Shown in pieces: positions 19,668-28,499 of a DNA stretch of 64,000 nt. Position 1 is the first letter of the stretch; each line of letters opens with the position of its first letter. The notes beneath the pieces were generated by a model, which saw only the letters and a list, made by a program, of their open reading frames with translations, ran no database searches and was not told the origin of the DNA. The stretch is from assembly GCF_013409935.1 (NCBI RefSeq), contig NZ_JACCCO010000003.1:186001-250000 (forward strand), read 5' to 3'. Both the position numbers and the translations under genes were made by a program. The DNA comes from Streptosporangium sandarakinum (GTDB lineage: Bacteria; Actinomycetota; Actinomycetes; Streptosporangiales; Streptosporangiaceae).

Positions 19668-21455
19668 ATGGCGATTCCCGACCAGGGGGACGGTGAACGC
19701 CGGGCCGCCGCTCAGGCGCTGGTGCGCGAGAGGATCGAGCTGATCAGGCGGCGCATGCGCCGGGCGGCGATCCTCGACCAGGTGACGTGCCGCCTCGCCG
19801 TACGGATGAACGTGCGGCCGGAGGAGGCCGCGGCCCACCTGGCCCGGCTGTCGCACGAGAGCGGGGTGGACCTGCTGGAGGTCGCCCGATCCGTGGACGA
19901 ACGGGCCGGGGAGCCGCCGGAGGCACCGCGGGTGGACCCGCCGGAATGGGCGGCCCCCGTCATGGAGGCGATGTCGCTGTGCGCCATGTACCTGAGCCCG
20001 GTCACCGACGAGACGGGCCGGCTGGTGGACTTCCTCGTCGTCGCGACCACGGAGAGCGGCGAGGACGTCACCGGCCGCCCCCTGGAGGTCTTCCGGGGGC
20101 ACCGGCTCCTGGAGTTCTCCCCGGGGGTGATGCGCGCCGGGCTGCTGGAGGAGTGCATCCGGGTCTTCGAGACGGGGGAGTCGTTCCAGCGGGGACCGTT
20201 CGAGTACGTCGAGGCCAGGAACGACCGGCTGTGGCCGCGCTCGATCAGCGTCCGGGCGAGCCGGGTCGCGGACGGGATCCTGCTCACCTGGCAGGAGCTG
20301 GACGAGGAGGAGCGCCTCATCACCGGCTGGGAACGCGCCCAGCGGATCGCCGGCCTGGGCTGGGCCGAGTGGAACCTGGCCAGCGGCCGGACCATCTGGA
20401 CCCTCCCGATGTACGAGATGTTCGGCCGGGACACGGCGGAGGGGCCCCTGCCGTTCGAGCAGCTCCCCGAGGCGGTCGTGGCGGAGGACCTGGGCGCGGT
20501 GGAGGAGGTGGTGCGCACCCTGCTGGAGCACCGGGAGTCGGTCGAGCACGAGTTCCGCGTCCAGCAGCGGCACGGCATCCGGCACGTGCGCCTGGCCGCC
20601 GAGCCGGTGCTCGACGGATCCGGCTTCCCGTTCGCCGTCCGCGCCATGGCCCAGGACGTCACCGCGGACCGCCGCCGGGAACGGGCGCTGGCCGAGGCCC
20701 GCGACCAGACGCACCAGGCCAGGCACCGGGCCGAGGAGGAGCACCGGGTGGCGCTCGCCCTCCAGGACACGATCATGCCCACCCACCACGGCGTGTTCGA
20801 CCTGCCCGGCCTGCACATGGGCGTGAGGTACTCGCCCAGTGGTGAGCTCGAACACCTCGGCGGGGACTGGTTCAAGGTGCGCCCGCTGCCCGACGGCCGG
20901 GTGCTGGTGGCCATCGGCGACGCCATGGGCCACGGCCTGAGCGCCGTCAGCCTGATGGCCCAGATGCGCAGCGGCCTGGCCGGCCTCGCCTACACCGGCG
21001 CCCCGGCCGACCGGCTCGCCAGGTGGCTCAACGAGCTCGCCTTCCACGCCAACCAGAACATCACCGTCACCGGCACCGCCGTCATCGGGCACTTCACCCC
21101 CGCCACCCGCACCCTGGAGTGGGTCTCGGCCGGTCACCTGCCGCCCGTCCTCGTCCGCGACGGCAAGGCCGTCTTCCTGGAGACCAGCAACGGCACCATG
21201 CTCGGCGCGTTCGAGAACATGGACTACACCCTGACCACGACGCAGCTCGCCCGGGGCGACCTGCTGCTGCTGTACACCGACGGCGTCGTGGAGCGCCGCG
21301 GCCGCAGTCTGGACGTCGGCCTGAACGCGATGCTCGACGCCGCCGGGCGCTGCGCCGAGGGGGACCCGGAGAAGAACCTCGTCTGCGTCCTGCGGGAACT
21401 CGGAGAGGAGAACGCGACCGACGACGTCTGCCTGCTGGCGCTGCGGGTCCTCTGA
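19668..21455 (+). CDS. ANTAR-PAS-PP2C (SpoIIE-type) protein phosphatase
   Basis: The 595-aa cytoplasmic protein starts at ATG 19668, directly behind GGGAGGTGGA. Residues about 17-80 form an ANTAR-like three-helix domain (RRRMRRAAILDQVTCRLAV, then a second helical pair), a fold that binds RNA hairpins in other proteins. Two PAS-like sensory regions follow (about 100-220 and 230-345). The C-terminal SpoIIE/RsbU PP2C domain (about 380-595) shows LGGDWFKV, AIGDAMGHG and LYTDGVVERRG with the metal-binding aspartates intact. Such phosphatases act on anti-anti-sigma factors in partner-switching pathways, so stress or developmental sigma control is plausible. No anti-sigma partner lies beside it. Confidence 0.88.
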   Translation: MAIPDQGDGERRAAAQALVRERIELIRRRMRRAAILDQVTCRLAVRMNVRPEEAAAHLARLSHESGVDLLEVARSVDERAGEPPEAPRVDPPEWAAPVMEAMSLCAMYLSPVTDETGRLVDFLVVATTESGEDVTGRPLEVFRGHRLLEFSPGVMRAGLLEECIRVFETGESFQRGPFEYVEARNDRLWPRSISVRASRVADGILLTWQELDEEERLITGWERAQRIAGLGWAEWNLASGRTIWTLPMYEMFGRDTAEGPLPFEQLPEAVVAEDLGAVEEVVRTLLEHRESVEHEFRVQQRHGIRHVRLAAEPVLDGSGFPFAVRAMAQDVTADRRRERALAEARDQTHQARHRAEEEHRVALALQDTIMPTHHGVFDLPGLHMGVRYSPSGELEHLGGDWFKVRPLPDGRVLVAIGDAMGHGLSAVSLMAQMRSGLAGLAYTGAPADRLARWLNELAFHANQNITVTGTAVIGHFTPATRTLEWVSAGHLPPVLVRDGKAVFLETSNGTMLGAFENMDYTLTTTQLARGDLLLLYTDGVVERRGRSLDVGLNAMLDAAGRCAEGDPEKNLVCVLRELGEENATDDVCLLALRVL

Positions 21456-21556
21456 CCCCGGCGCGCGGCCCGGGGCGGGTTCCCCGCGGGTCACCCGGAC
21501 GGCCCGTGCGGCAGGCGCCCCGCCGGGATCCCCCTTCCCGGTGGCACGGGGTCCCT

Positions 21557-22096
21557 CTAAAGGCCGCCGCGGTCGCGGATGGCGCCCAGATCCTCCTTGA
21601 TCTTGAAGATGACCACCAGCAGCTCCATCCACACGCGGGTCAGCAGGATGGCGAGGAACAGCCCGATCGGTGTGAGGAACAGGGCGATCACGCCGCTCTC
21701 CGGGCCGGTGTCGAAGGCGAGGGCCAGCGTGGAGAGCGCCCAGAGGACCTCGACCACCACGAGGATGACGAAGATCACCTTGATGATGCTCGTCGTGACG
21801 TAGTGGTCGAAGCTCAGGTCGAAGAGGCGGGCGAAGAACCCCTTCCGCGTGCCGCCGGGCGGAGGGGCCGGCTGCTGGTAGGTGGGCGGGGTGTACTGGC
21901 CGGGGGTGTAGGGGGTCTGGCCGGGGGAGTGGGGCCCCGGGTCCTGGGTGTGGCCGCTCTGGCCGTACGGCTGCCCGGCCTGGTACGGGTCCTGGGTGTA
22001 ACCGCCCTGGGCGTAACCGCTCTGGTGGGTGTAACCGCCCTGGGAGTAGTGGCCGTAACCGGGCTGCGGGTCCTGGCTCTGGTAGGGGTTGGTCAT
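21557..22096 (-). CDS. DUF4282 membrane protein with Tyr/Gln/Gly-rich N-terminus
   Basis: The 179-aa product has an N-terminal low-complexity tail (about 1-80) with repeats such as GGYTHQSGYAQGGYTQ, then a DUF4282 region with two transmembrane helices (about 98-122 and 135-158) and a short cytoplasmic end. Proteins of this family are small integral membrane proteins of unknown role; the Gly/Tyr/Gln tail resembles disordered tails of many actinobacterial membrane proteins. The start ATG 22096 is clear. It is monocistronic and convergent with the phosphatase gene. Confidence 0.85.
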   Translation of the reverse strand: MTNPYQSQDPQPGYGHYSQGGYTHQSGYAQGGYTQDPYQAGQPYGQSGHTQDPGPHSPGQTPYTPGQYTPPTYQQPAPPPGGTRKGFFARLFDLSFDHYVTTSIIKVIFVILVVVEVLWALSTLALAFDTGPESGVIALFLTPIGLFLAILLTRVWMELLVVIFKIKEDLGAIRDRGGL

Positions 22097-22248
22097 CGTC
22101 GCGTCCTCGCTGAGGGGTTGGGCGTTGTCACTTTGCCAGAAACCTCCCGGAGGATCACGGCGGTTCCCGACGCGGGAGAGGGCGGAGACGTGGAGAGAGC
22201 CTTCCCTGTCATTTGTGTAGCCGATAGAATACGCAAAGTAACTTACCC

Positions 22249-22530
22249 GTGCTTGTCCCGGTTGGGGGTTTCTCCGTGGATGGTTCGGACGGTCGGGTCC
22301 TGATCCTCGTCCTGGTCGCGACGGTCGTGTTCTTCGTCGGCCGGCGGTTCCAGCGGACGGTGGACGCCTGGCTCGGATGGGGCAAGGCGGTGAGCGCGGC
22401 GGCCGAGGCCGCGGCGAAGATCACGGACGCGAAGTCGGCGGCGTGGTCGGCGGTCCGCGGCATGGTGGTGGCCGGGGCGGTCACACTGGTCTTCCTGGCC
22501 GTGATCGTGAACGCGGTCCGGTCCGGATGA
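22249..22530 (+). CDS. Small membrane protein of unknown function
   Basis: The product is 93 aa or fewer and has two hydrophobic segments (VLILVLVATVVFFVG and VVAGAVTLVFLAVIVNAV) flanking an Ala-rich amphipathic helix (KAVSAAAEAAAKITDAKSAA). The first possible start is GTG 22249; GTG 22276 has a better-placed GGTTGGGGG upstream and may be the true start. I do not recognise the family. It stands alone between the DUF4282 gene, read away, and an M6 protease with its own promoter region. Confidence 0.6.
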   Translation: MLVPVGGFSVDGSDGRVLILVLVATVVFFVGRRFQRTVDAWLGWGKAVSAAAEAAAKITDAKSAAWSAVRGMVVAGAVTLVFLAVIVNAVRSG

Positions 22531-22575
22531 CCCCGCTGAGACGTCGCACCCTCCTGGGAACCGAAGGTGCGGCGG

Positions 22576-22609
22576 CGGCCCGCCGTCCTCCCTCCGGGAC
22601 GGCGGGCCG
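22576..22609 (+). terminator. Intrinsic terminator hairpin
   Basis: Perfect 13-bp arms: CGGCCCGCCGTCC (22576-22588) and GGACGGCGGGCCG (22597-22609), with an 8-nt loop. It lies 45 bp after the small membrane protein gene. Confidence 0.75.
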
Positions 22610-22712
22610 TTCGCGTGTGGGAGAGGCGACGGCGGCGGGCCGCTCGCGTGTGAGAGGGGCGGAGGGCGGCGGACCGCTCGCATGCGGGAGAGACGAGGGC
22701 GGCTGACCGTTG
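22603..22712. repeat. Degenerate tandem repeats of 33-34 bp
   Basis: Three units begin at 22603, 22636 and 22670, each starting CGG(G/A)CCG(T/C)TCGC(G/A), with a partial fourth at 22703. They lie in the leader of the M6 protease gene. There are no spacers between units, so this is not a CRISPR. Confidence 0.6.
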
Positions 22713-22746
22713 ATCTACGGCGGAGCGGTCTATAGCGTCGTCTGTC

Positions 22747-24879
22747 GTGACTCACCCCCCACGGTTGTTCAAAGTTCTCGTGGCGGCGGCGGTGCTGATC
22801 CCGGTCGGCCTCGCCTCCGTCCCGGCCTCGGCCGACCCCGCCGGCCAGGCCGCCGCCCGCGCCACCTCCGCCGCCGACCCCGCGACCCCCTGGCGCCTGA
22901 ACCAGTGGCCCCGGACCCAGCCCTGGCAGCAGGACGCCCCCGCCGGCTCCACGACCGTGTTGCGCGCCAAGCCCGGCCTCCCCGCCCCGATCGACCCGCA
23001 GAACTGGAAGAACCCGGACCACATGACGTGGGCCGACTACACCAAGCCCCCGGGCGTCGACTGGGCCGATCCCGCGGTCAAGGGGTCCAAGCGGACCTTC
23101 CGCGGCGCGCTGGTCCTGCTCGACTACCCCGACCAGTCGTTCGTGGTCACCCGGCCCCAGGGCTCGACCGTCTTCGGCAACCCCAGCGCGGAGGCGCACG
23201 ACATCCCGCGCGAGAAGGTCGCCCGGTTCTACAAGGACTTCCTCAACACCCCCGGCCCGCTCAACCGCGGCCACACCATCCACGAGTACTGGATGGAGGA
23301 CTCCGGCGGTCGTTACGGCGTCGACCTGACGGCCTTCGGCCCCTACCGGATGCCCGGCAAGTCGCACGAGTACGGCATGGAGTTCCAGGGCGGCGGCGCC
23401 TGCCCGGCCGGCGACACCTGCGACCGGAACATCCGGACCGACGGGAAGGCGGCCTGGGCCGCCGCCGAGGGCGCCGAGGTGCCCGCCGGGTTCGACTTCG
23501 TCTTCTTCCTGAGCGCCGGCCAGGACGAGTCGTCCACCTGGCAGGAGTTCGGCCAGATGAAGTTCCCGACGAAGGAGGCGGTGACCGACGACTTCGGCCC
23601 GCCCGACCCGAGCCTGCCCAACTGGGCCGACACCCGCTACGTCGACTGGACCTCCTGGGCCTCGGCCGCCTCCATCTGGCCCAACGCCGGGGGCGGGTCG
23701 TCCACCCAGGCCGAGAGCTCCGGCCAGGGCGTCTACGCCCACGAGCTCAGCCACATCCTCGGCATCGGCGACAACTACAACAACCCCTTCGGCGTGCCGC
23801 CGCGGCGCGCCTACACCGGCATCTGGGAGATGCTCAGCCGCGGCAGCTTCAACGGCCCCGGCGGGCCGCACAGCCGCTGGCTGATCCCGGCCACCGGGGG
23901 CGGCTCCATGGGCGCCCAGCACATGCTCCGCAACAAGATCAAGCTGGAGATGGTGGACGAGCGCAACGTGCTGCGCCTGTCGCGCGGGGCGCTCGCCGAC
24001 TCGGGCGTGGTCATCGCCGAGGTGACCGCCCGGGTGGCGCAGCCGGGGCCGAAGGGCCTGTCCGGGGTCAACATCGCCTTCGGCGACGGCGACCGCGCCC
24101 CGGCCTGCGACGTCGCGAAGGATCCGATGTGCGACGGCGGCGGCTACGACAACTACACCGTCGAGGTCGTCGACCGGATGGGCGCCGACTCCTTCACCCC
24201 CGACTCGGGCGTGCTGCTGGCCAAGACCAAGAACGCCGACCGCGCGCCGTTCGAGTGGGTGGTCGACGCCAACCCGCAGGACATCGGCATGACCGACTAC
24301 GTCCTGCCCGACGGCACCGCCGTGCCCATCACGATCGGCGACTACCGCCAGCTGTCGGACGCGCTGTTCCACGCGGGCACCGATTCCGGCTCGGAGTTCG
24401 AGTACGTGGACGAGGCCAACCGGCTCCACTTCTACGTCCTCGACCTGCGCCGCGACGCGGCGGGCGTCCTGTCCTACAAGGTCGCGGTCCGCTCCCTGGA
24501 CGGCGCGGGACCGCAGCGGCGCGGCGTGCGGCTGCTCCCGGCCGCCGGCGTCCCGGCCGGCAAGGGCCTGTCGAGCTGCCGGTTCCCGCTGTTCAACACC
24601 GACCGGGCCGCGGGGACCGGCGCCGGGCACCCCGAGGACGTGCGCGCCTACCTCGGCGGCGACGTCTACCGGCTGTCGGCCGTCGTCCAGGGCCGCGGCT
24701 GGACGGCGTCGCTGCCCAACGCGCTCGCGACCGCGGACTTCGGTGACCGGACCGCGGTGACCGTCAACGCGGTGCGGGCCGACGGTGGCAGCCGCCTGGC
24801 CACGGTCACCCTGACCGCCACCTCCGAGAGCGACCCGACCCGGACGGCCACGGCCACCTGCCACGTGGTCGGCCTGTAA
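22747..24879 (+). CDS. Secreted M6 family metalloprotease (immune inhibitor A-like)
   Basis: The 710-aa exported protease starts at GTG 22747. A signal peptide (about 1-29, ending ASA) precedes a pro-region and the M6 catalytic domain. The zinc site HELSHILGIGD (from H332) fits HExxHxxGxxD, and a Met-turn follows (GIWEMLSRG). The C-terminal part (about 480-710) is beta-rich and probably a substrate- or surface-binding region. It degrades extracellular proteins. Within this window it is the second large secreted protease besides the M4-M28 fusion. A long hairpin terminates the gene. Confidence 0.9.
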   Translation: MTHPPRLFKVLVAAAVLIPVGLASVPASADPAGQAAARATSAADPATPWRLNQWPRTQPWQQDAPAGSTTVLRAKPGLPAPIDPQNWKNPDHMTWADYTKPPGVDWADPAVKGSKRTFRGALVLLDYPDQSFVVTRPQGSTVFGNPSAEAHDIPREKVARFYKDFLNTPGPLNRGHTIHEYWMEDSGGRYGVDLTAFGPYRMPGKSHEYGMEFQGGGACPAGDTCDRNIRTDGKAAWAAAEGAEVPAGFDFVFFLSAGQDESSTWQEFGQMKFPTKEAVTDDFGPPDPSLPNWADTRYVDWTSWASAASIWPNAGGGSSTQAESSGQGVYAHELSHILGIGDNYNNPFGVPPRRAYTGIWEMLSRGSFNGPGGPHSRWLIPATGGGSMGAQHMLRNKIKLEMVDERNVLRLSRGALADSGVVIAEVTARVAQPGPKGLSGVNIAFGDGDRAPACDVAKDPMCDGGGYDNYTVEVVDRMGADSFTPDSGVLLAKTKNADRAPFEWVVDANPQDIGMTDYVLPDGTAVPITIGDYRQLSDALFHAGTDSGSEFEYVDEANRLHFYVLDLRRDAAGVLSYKVAVRSLDGAGPQRRGVRLLPAAGVPAGKGLSSCRFPLFNTDRAAGTGAGHPEDVRAYLGGDVYRLSAVVQGRGWTASLPNALATADFGDRTAVTVNAVRADGGSRLATVTLTATSESDPTRTATATCHVVGL

Positions 24880-24885
24880 ACGCGG

Positions 24886-24920
24886 CGGCGCGGGGGACGG
24901 ACCGTCCGTCCCCCGCGCCG
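24886..24920. terminator. Long perfect hairpin between convergent genes
   Basis: 17-nt arms (24886-24902 and 24904-24920, starting CGGCGCGGGGGACGG) are perfectly complementary around a single unpaired base, giving an effective 15-bp stem. It serves the M6 protease gene and the convergent membrane protein gene. Confidence 0.85.
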
Positions 24921-24939
24921 AGCGTCTGATCGCCGCGAC

Positions 24940-25335
24940 TCAGCCCAGCAGCACGCCGAGGAACAGCGCGGCCAGCGCCGACAGGCCGCTGAGCGCGCCG
25001 AAGGCGGCCATCGCGCCCCGGCTCCGGGCGCGGGCGTGCAGGAACGCCGTCACGCCGGAGACCACCACGACCGCCATCTTCACGTGCAGGGTGGTCTTGT
25101 AGGCCGGGTCGCCGCCGTCGACGGCGAGCATGTTCCAGACGCCGGTCGCGGCCAGGACGGCGAACGCCGGCCAGGCGACCCTGTTGAACGCGCGGGCCGC
25201 GGTGCCGGTGACCCCCTCGCCGGCCGTACGGAGCGAGGGGACGAGGAAGGCGAGGGTGAGCTGCCCGCCGACCCAGACGGTGGCGGCCAGCACATGAAGG
25301 AAGACACGGACGGTGTCGAGGGATACGGAAAGCAC
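24940..25335 (-). CDS. CopD-like integral membrane protein
   Basis: About 131 aa with four predicted helices (VFLHVLAATVWVGGQLTLAF, AWPAFAVLAATGVWNML, MAVVVVSGVTAFLHA, LSALAALFLGVLLG). The conserved His and the TVWVGGQ turn in helix 1 resemble the CopD/YcnJ-type domain found in copper-import and related proteins. I prefer the GTG at 25335 because it begins close to the first helix; an in-frame ATG at 25392 would add 19 polar residues and has no ribosome site. It is not next to the copC-copD pair at 46.7-48.4 kb. Function beyond membrane location is uncertain. Confidence 0.7.
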   Translation of the reverse strand: MLSVSLDTVRVFLHVLAATVWVGGQLTLAFLVPSLRTAGEGVTGTAARAFNRVAWPAFAVLAATGVWNMLAVDGGDPAYKTTLHVKMAVVVVSGVTAFLHARARSRGAMAAFGALSGLSALAALFLGVLLG

Positions 25336-25451
25336 CCGATCAACATATTGGCCGTGCCCGTTGGTCCGGACTCCGGGGATGCGGTCCGACATTTACGACA
25401 ACGGGCGCTGGTTGTTCCCTGCGCGGACATATTCCGCCGTATAGGCTCCCG

Positions 25452-26252
25452 GTGATGAACGAGCTGACGCGATGGATCGATCTTGAAGGTGCCGTCAACG
25501 TGCGCGACCTCGGCGGGCTCGCGACGGTGGACGGCGGGACCACACGATTCGGCCGGGTCTACCGGTCCGACAACCTGCAGGGGCTGACCGAGCGCGACGT
25601 CGAGCTGCTGGTCGGCGAGCTGAAGCTGCGCCACGTCGTGGACCTGCGCTCGGTCGCCGAGGTGTCGCTGGAAGGGCCGGGGCCGCTCACGGCCGTCCCC
25701 GAGGTGAACATCCACCACCTCACGCTGTTCGCCGAGAGCGGCGGGAGCACCGACGTCGACGCCGACACGATCGACGGCGCGCGGGTGCTGCCCTGGAAGG
25801 AGCGGGGGGAGGAGGACCTCGCCGAGCTGCGGGTGACCGGCTTCTACTACGGCTACCTGCGCGACCGGCCGGACGCCGTGGTGGCCGCCCTGCGGGCCAT
25901 GGCCCACGACGACGGCGCCGCCATCGTCCACTGCGCGGCGGGCAAGGACCGCACCGGCGTCGTCTGCGCCCTGGCCCTGGAGATCGCCGGGGCCACCCGG
26001 GAGGCGATCATCGCCGACTACGTCGCCACCGGTGACCGTCTGGAGGGCATCCTGGCCCGCCTGCGCTCCAGCGCCACCTACCGCGACGACCTCGACTCCC
26101 GCCCGGCCGACGACCACCGCCCCCGGCCGGAGTATCTCCGGCAGTTCCTGCGCGTCCTGGACGACCGCTTCGGCGGCCCGCTGGTGTGGCTGGAGTCCAA
26201 GGGATGGACCGGCCGCGACTCCGAGGCCCTGCGCTCACGTCTGCGCGACTGA
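25452..26252 (+). CDS. Tyrosine-protein phosphatase (DSP-like)
   Basis: About 266 aa. The CX5R signature HCAAGKDRTG has nucleophile C161. The N-terminal block NVRDLGGL is characteristic of bacterial PTPs such as mycobacterial PtpB, which dephosphorylate proteins or phosphoinositides. The start is either GTG 25452 or the adjacent ATG 25455. A -10-like TATAGG (25440-25445) sits 6 nt upstream, so the mRNA is probably leaderless and the GTG would be first. It is transcribed divergently from the CopD-like gene and ends before a double hairpin. Confidence 0.88.
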   Translation: MMNELTRWIDLEGAVNVRDLGGLATVDGGTTRFGRVYRSDNLQGLTERDVELLVGELKLRHVVDLRSVAEVSLEGPGPLTAVPEVNIHHLTLFAESGGSTDVDADTIDGARVLPWKERGEEDLAELRVTGFYYGYLRDRPDAVVAALRAMAHDDGAAIVHCAAGKDRTGVVCALALEIAGATREAIIADYVATGDRLEGILARLRSSATYRDDLDSRPADDHRPRPEYLRQFLRVLDDRFGGPLVWLESKGWTGRDSEALRSRLRD

Positions 26253-26268
26253 CCCGCCCCCCGGGCGA

Positions 26269-26368
26269 CCCGGCGGACCGGTGACGACTCCGCCGGGTAA
26301 CCCGGGGGCGGCGCGGCCGTACGGCGGTCGCCGGCGAGGGTTCGGCCCGGGGAGGGCCGAGCCTCGCC
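26269..26368. terminator. Two hairpins between convergent genes
   Basis: CCCGGCGGA (26269-26277) pairs with TCCGCCGGG (26289-26297), suited to the phosphatase gene. A second, longer hairpin (26333-26348 with 26354-26368, one bulge) suits the minus-strand oxidoreductase operon. Confidence 0.65.
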
Positions 26369-26377
26369 GCCGGGCCC

Positions 26378-27496
26378 TCAGAGCGGGACGACGCGGCGCT
26401 CGGCAGCGGACCGCCGGGCGGCCTCCAGGACGGCGAGGACCCCGGCGGCCTCCTCCGGGTCCACCGGGGGAGGGGCGCCCTCGCGCAGGCACGCCACCAC
26501 GCCCCGGTAGAAGTCGAGGTAGGCGCCCGGCTCGGTGCGGACCGGGCGATGGTCGTCGTCGGTGCCCAGGACGCCCCAGCGCTCCTCCGGCTCCTCGCCG
26601 AAGCCGGGAGAGCCCGGATCGGCGCCCGCGCGCAGGCGCTCCTCCTGCACGTCCAGGCCGTGCTTGACGTATCCCGCCCGGGAGCCCAGGACGCGGAAGC
26701 GGGGGCCGAGCACCGGGGCGACCGAGCTGACCCACAGGTGGGAGCGGGCGCCGCCCGCGTGGGTGAGGGCGACGAAGGTGTCGTCGTCGGCGGCGACGCC
26801 CGGACGGCGCACGTCGGACTCGGCGTAGACCTCGATGGCCGGGCCGAGCAGCCGCAGGGCCTGGTCCACCAGGTGGCTGCCCAGGTCGTACAGCAGGCCG
26901 CCGAGCTCCTCGGCGCCGCCCGTCTCGCGCCAGCCGCCCTTGGGGACGGGACGCCAGCGCTCGAACCGGGACTCCAGCCGGGTGACCTCGCCGAGCTCGC
27001 CGGAGGAGACCAGCCGCTCGACGGTCCGGAAGTCGCCGTCCCAGCGGCGGTTCTGGAAGACCGTCAGCATCAGGCCGCGCTCGCGCGCCAGCCGCGCCAG
27101 GTCGCGCGCCTCCGCCGCGGTCGCGGCGAGCGGCTTGTCCACCACCACCGGCAGGCCCGCCTCCAGCGCGGCCCGGGCCAGCGGAACATGGGTGCGGTTG
27201 GGGGAGGCGACCACCACCAGGTCGCTCTCCTCCCACAGCTCCGCGGCGTCGCCCACCGCCCGCGCGCCGTACCTGCGGCGCACCTCGACGGCCCGCTCCG
27301 GGTTGCCGGTCACCACCGCCGACAGGCGCAGACCCGGCGTCGCGGCGATCAGGGGGGCGTGGAAGAACGCCCCGGCCACGCCGTAGCCGACCAGCCCGAC
27401 GCGCAGGCCGGCCGCCGCGCCGTCCCCGGGGGCCGCCGTACCGGTCACCGCGTCAGTCGCCGGGCCGGCCGCCGCGTCGGTCACCGCGTCAGTCAC
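26378..27496 (-). CDS. Gfo/Idh/MocA family oxidoreductase
   Basis: The 372-aa product is an NAD(P)-dependent sugar or inositol dehydrogenase-type enzyme. The N-terminal Rossmann fold has GLVGYGVAGAFFH and the catalytic-domain boundary shows the VVDKPLA motif (family EKP). The C-terminal part carries the sheet with GGLLYDLGSHLVDQAL. Before the Rossmann fold is a 30-aa Ala/Thr/Gly-rich leader that reads as low-complexity. The start GTG 27496 lies inside the end of the upstream PAC2 gene (8-nt overlap), so the two are translationally coupled. The substrate is not predictable. Confidence 0.87.
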   Translation of the reverse strand: MTDAVTDAAAGPATDAVTGTAAPGDGAAAGLRVGLVGYGVAGAFFHAPLIAATPGLRLSAVVTGNPERAVEVRRRYGARAVGDAAELWEESDLVVVASPNRTHVPLARAALEAGLPVVVDKPLAATAAEARDLARLARERGLMLTVFQNRRWDGDFRTVERLVSSGELGEVTRLESRFERWRPVPKGGWRETGGAEELGGLLYDLGSHLVDQALRLLGPAIEVYAESDVRRPGVAADDDTFVALTHAGGARSHLWVSSVAPVLGPRFRVLGSRAGYVKHGLDVQEERLRAGADPGSPGFGEEPEERWGVLGTDDDHRPVRTEPGAYLDFYRGVVACLREGAPPPVDPEEAAGVLAVLEAARRSAAERRVVPL

Positions 27497-28397
27497 CGTG
27501 CCGCTCGTCCCGCTCGGCGAGGAACGCCTCGAACTGGGCGGCGAGCTCGTCGCCGGTCGGCATCTCGGACGGCTCGGCGATCAGGTTGCCGCGTTCGGAA
27601 CCGGCGGCGAAGGCGTCGTACTGCTGCTCCAGGCCGCTGATGGCGGTGGACAGCTCCGCGGACGCCTCGATCTGCTCGGCGATCTCGACGTCGGTCTTGG
27701 CCGCGGCCTCGCGCAGGCCCTCCAGCGGGAACACCAGGCCGGTGCTGCCGGTGATCGACTCCAGGGCGGTCACCGCGGCCGCGGGGTACTCCGCCTGGGC
27801 GAGGTAGTGCGGGACGTGCACCGCGTGCCCCAGGGCGTCGTGCCCCTCGGCGCCCAGCCGGAACTCGATCAGCGCGGCGACGCTGCCCGGCACCCGCACC
27901 TCGCCGAAGACGCTGGTCCGGCCGGCGACCAGCTCGGGGCGGGTGGCGTGGCTCGTCACGCCCAGCGGGCGGGTGTGCGGCACCGCCATCGGGATGCCGT
28001 GCGCGGTCACCAGCGTGCCCACGCCCAGCCGGGTGACCAGCGTCCCGACGGCCGCGACGAACAGCTCCCACTGGAAGTCGGGCTCGGGACCGGACAGCAG
28101 CAGGAACGGCGTGCCGGTGGTGTCGTGGACCAGTCGCAGGACGAGCTCGGAGCTCTCCACGCCGGACCACCGGTCGGTGTCGAACGTCATCACCGGCCGC
28201 CGGGAGCGGTAGTCGAGCAGGCGGTCCACGTCGAACGTCGCGATGACCCGGTGCTCCAGCTCGGCGAGCAGGTGGCCGATGGCGAGGCGCCCCGCGGCGC
28301 CGGCGTCCACGAAACCGTCGAAGTGGTAGAGCAGCACCGGATCGGTCAGCTCAGGGAGGTCACCGCCGAGCCGGTAGAGATCCGTCGGGTCTGACAC
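27489..28397 (-). CDS. PAC2 family protein (proteasome assembly chaperone-like)
   Basis: The 302-aa product belongs to the PAC2 family of actinobacteria (start GTG 28397, MSDPTDLYRLG). Visible family features are VLLYHFDGFVDAGAAG, the internal TAHGIPMAVPHTRP and the Asp/Glu-rich helical end with AEPSEMPTGDELAAQFE. Eukaryotic and archaeal relatives assist 20S proteasome assembly; the role in actinomycetes, which also have proteasomes, is unproven. It is first in a two-gene operon with the oxidoreductase. The 102-bp gap to the divergent ankyrin gene would hold both promoters. Confidence 0.88.
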   Translation of the reverse strand: MSDPTDLYRLGGDLPELTDPVLLYHFDGFVDAGAAGRLAIGHLLAELEHRVIATFDVDRLLDYRSRRPVMTFDTDRWSGVESSELVLRLVHDTTGTPFLLLSGPEPDFQWELFVAAVGTLVTRLGVGTLVTAHGIPMAVPHTRPLGVTSHATRPELVAGRTSVFGEVRVPGSVAALIEFRLGAEGHDALGHAVHVPHYLAQAEYPAAAVTALESITGSTGLVFPLEGLREAAAKTDVEIAEQIEASAELSTAISGLEQQYDAFAAGSERGNLIAEPSEMPTGDELAAQFEAFLAERDERHGD

Positions 28398-28499
28398 CGT
28401 ACTTCCAGCCTTTCGTCAGTCGTCTCTTCAGGAGAACCCGTGGGGCGTCCGGTGAATTCCGCCGTCCACGGCGATCACTGGGCACCCTATCGGGGCAGA

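Noticed and set aside
22603..22712. Possible CRISPR array
   Set aside because: Units are directly adjacent, degenerate and without spacers; no cas gene is in the window.
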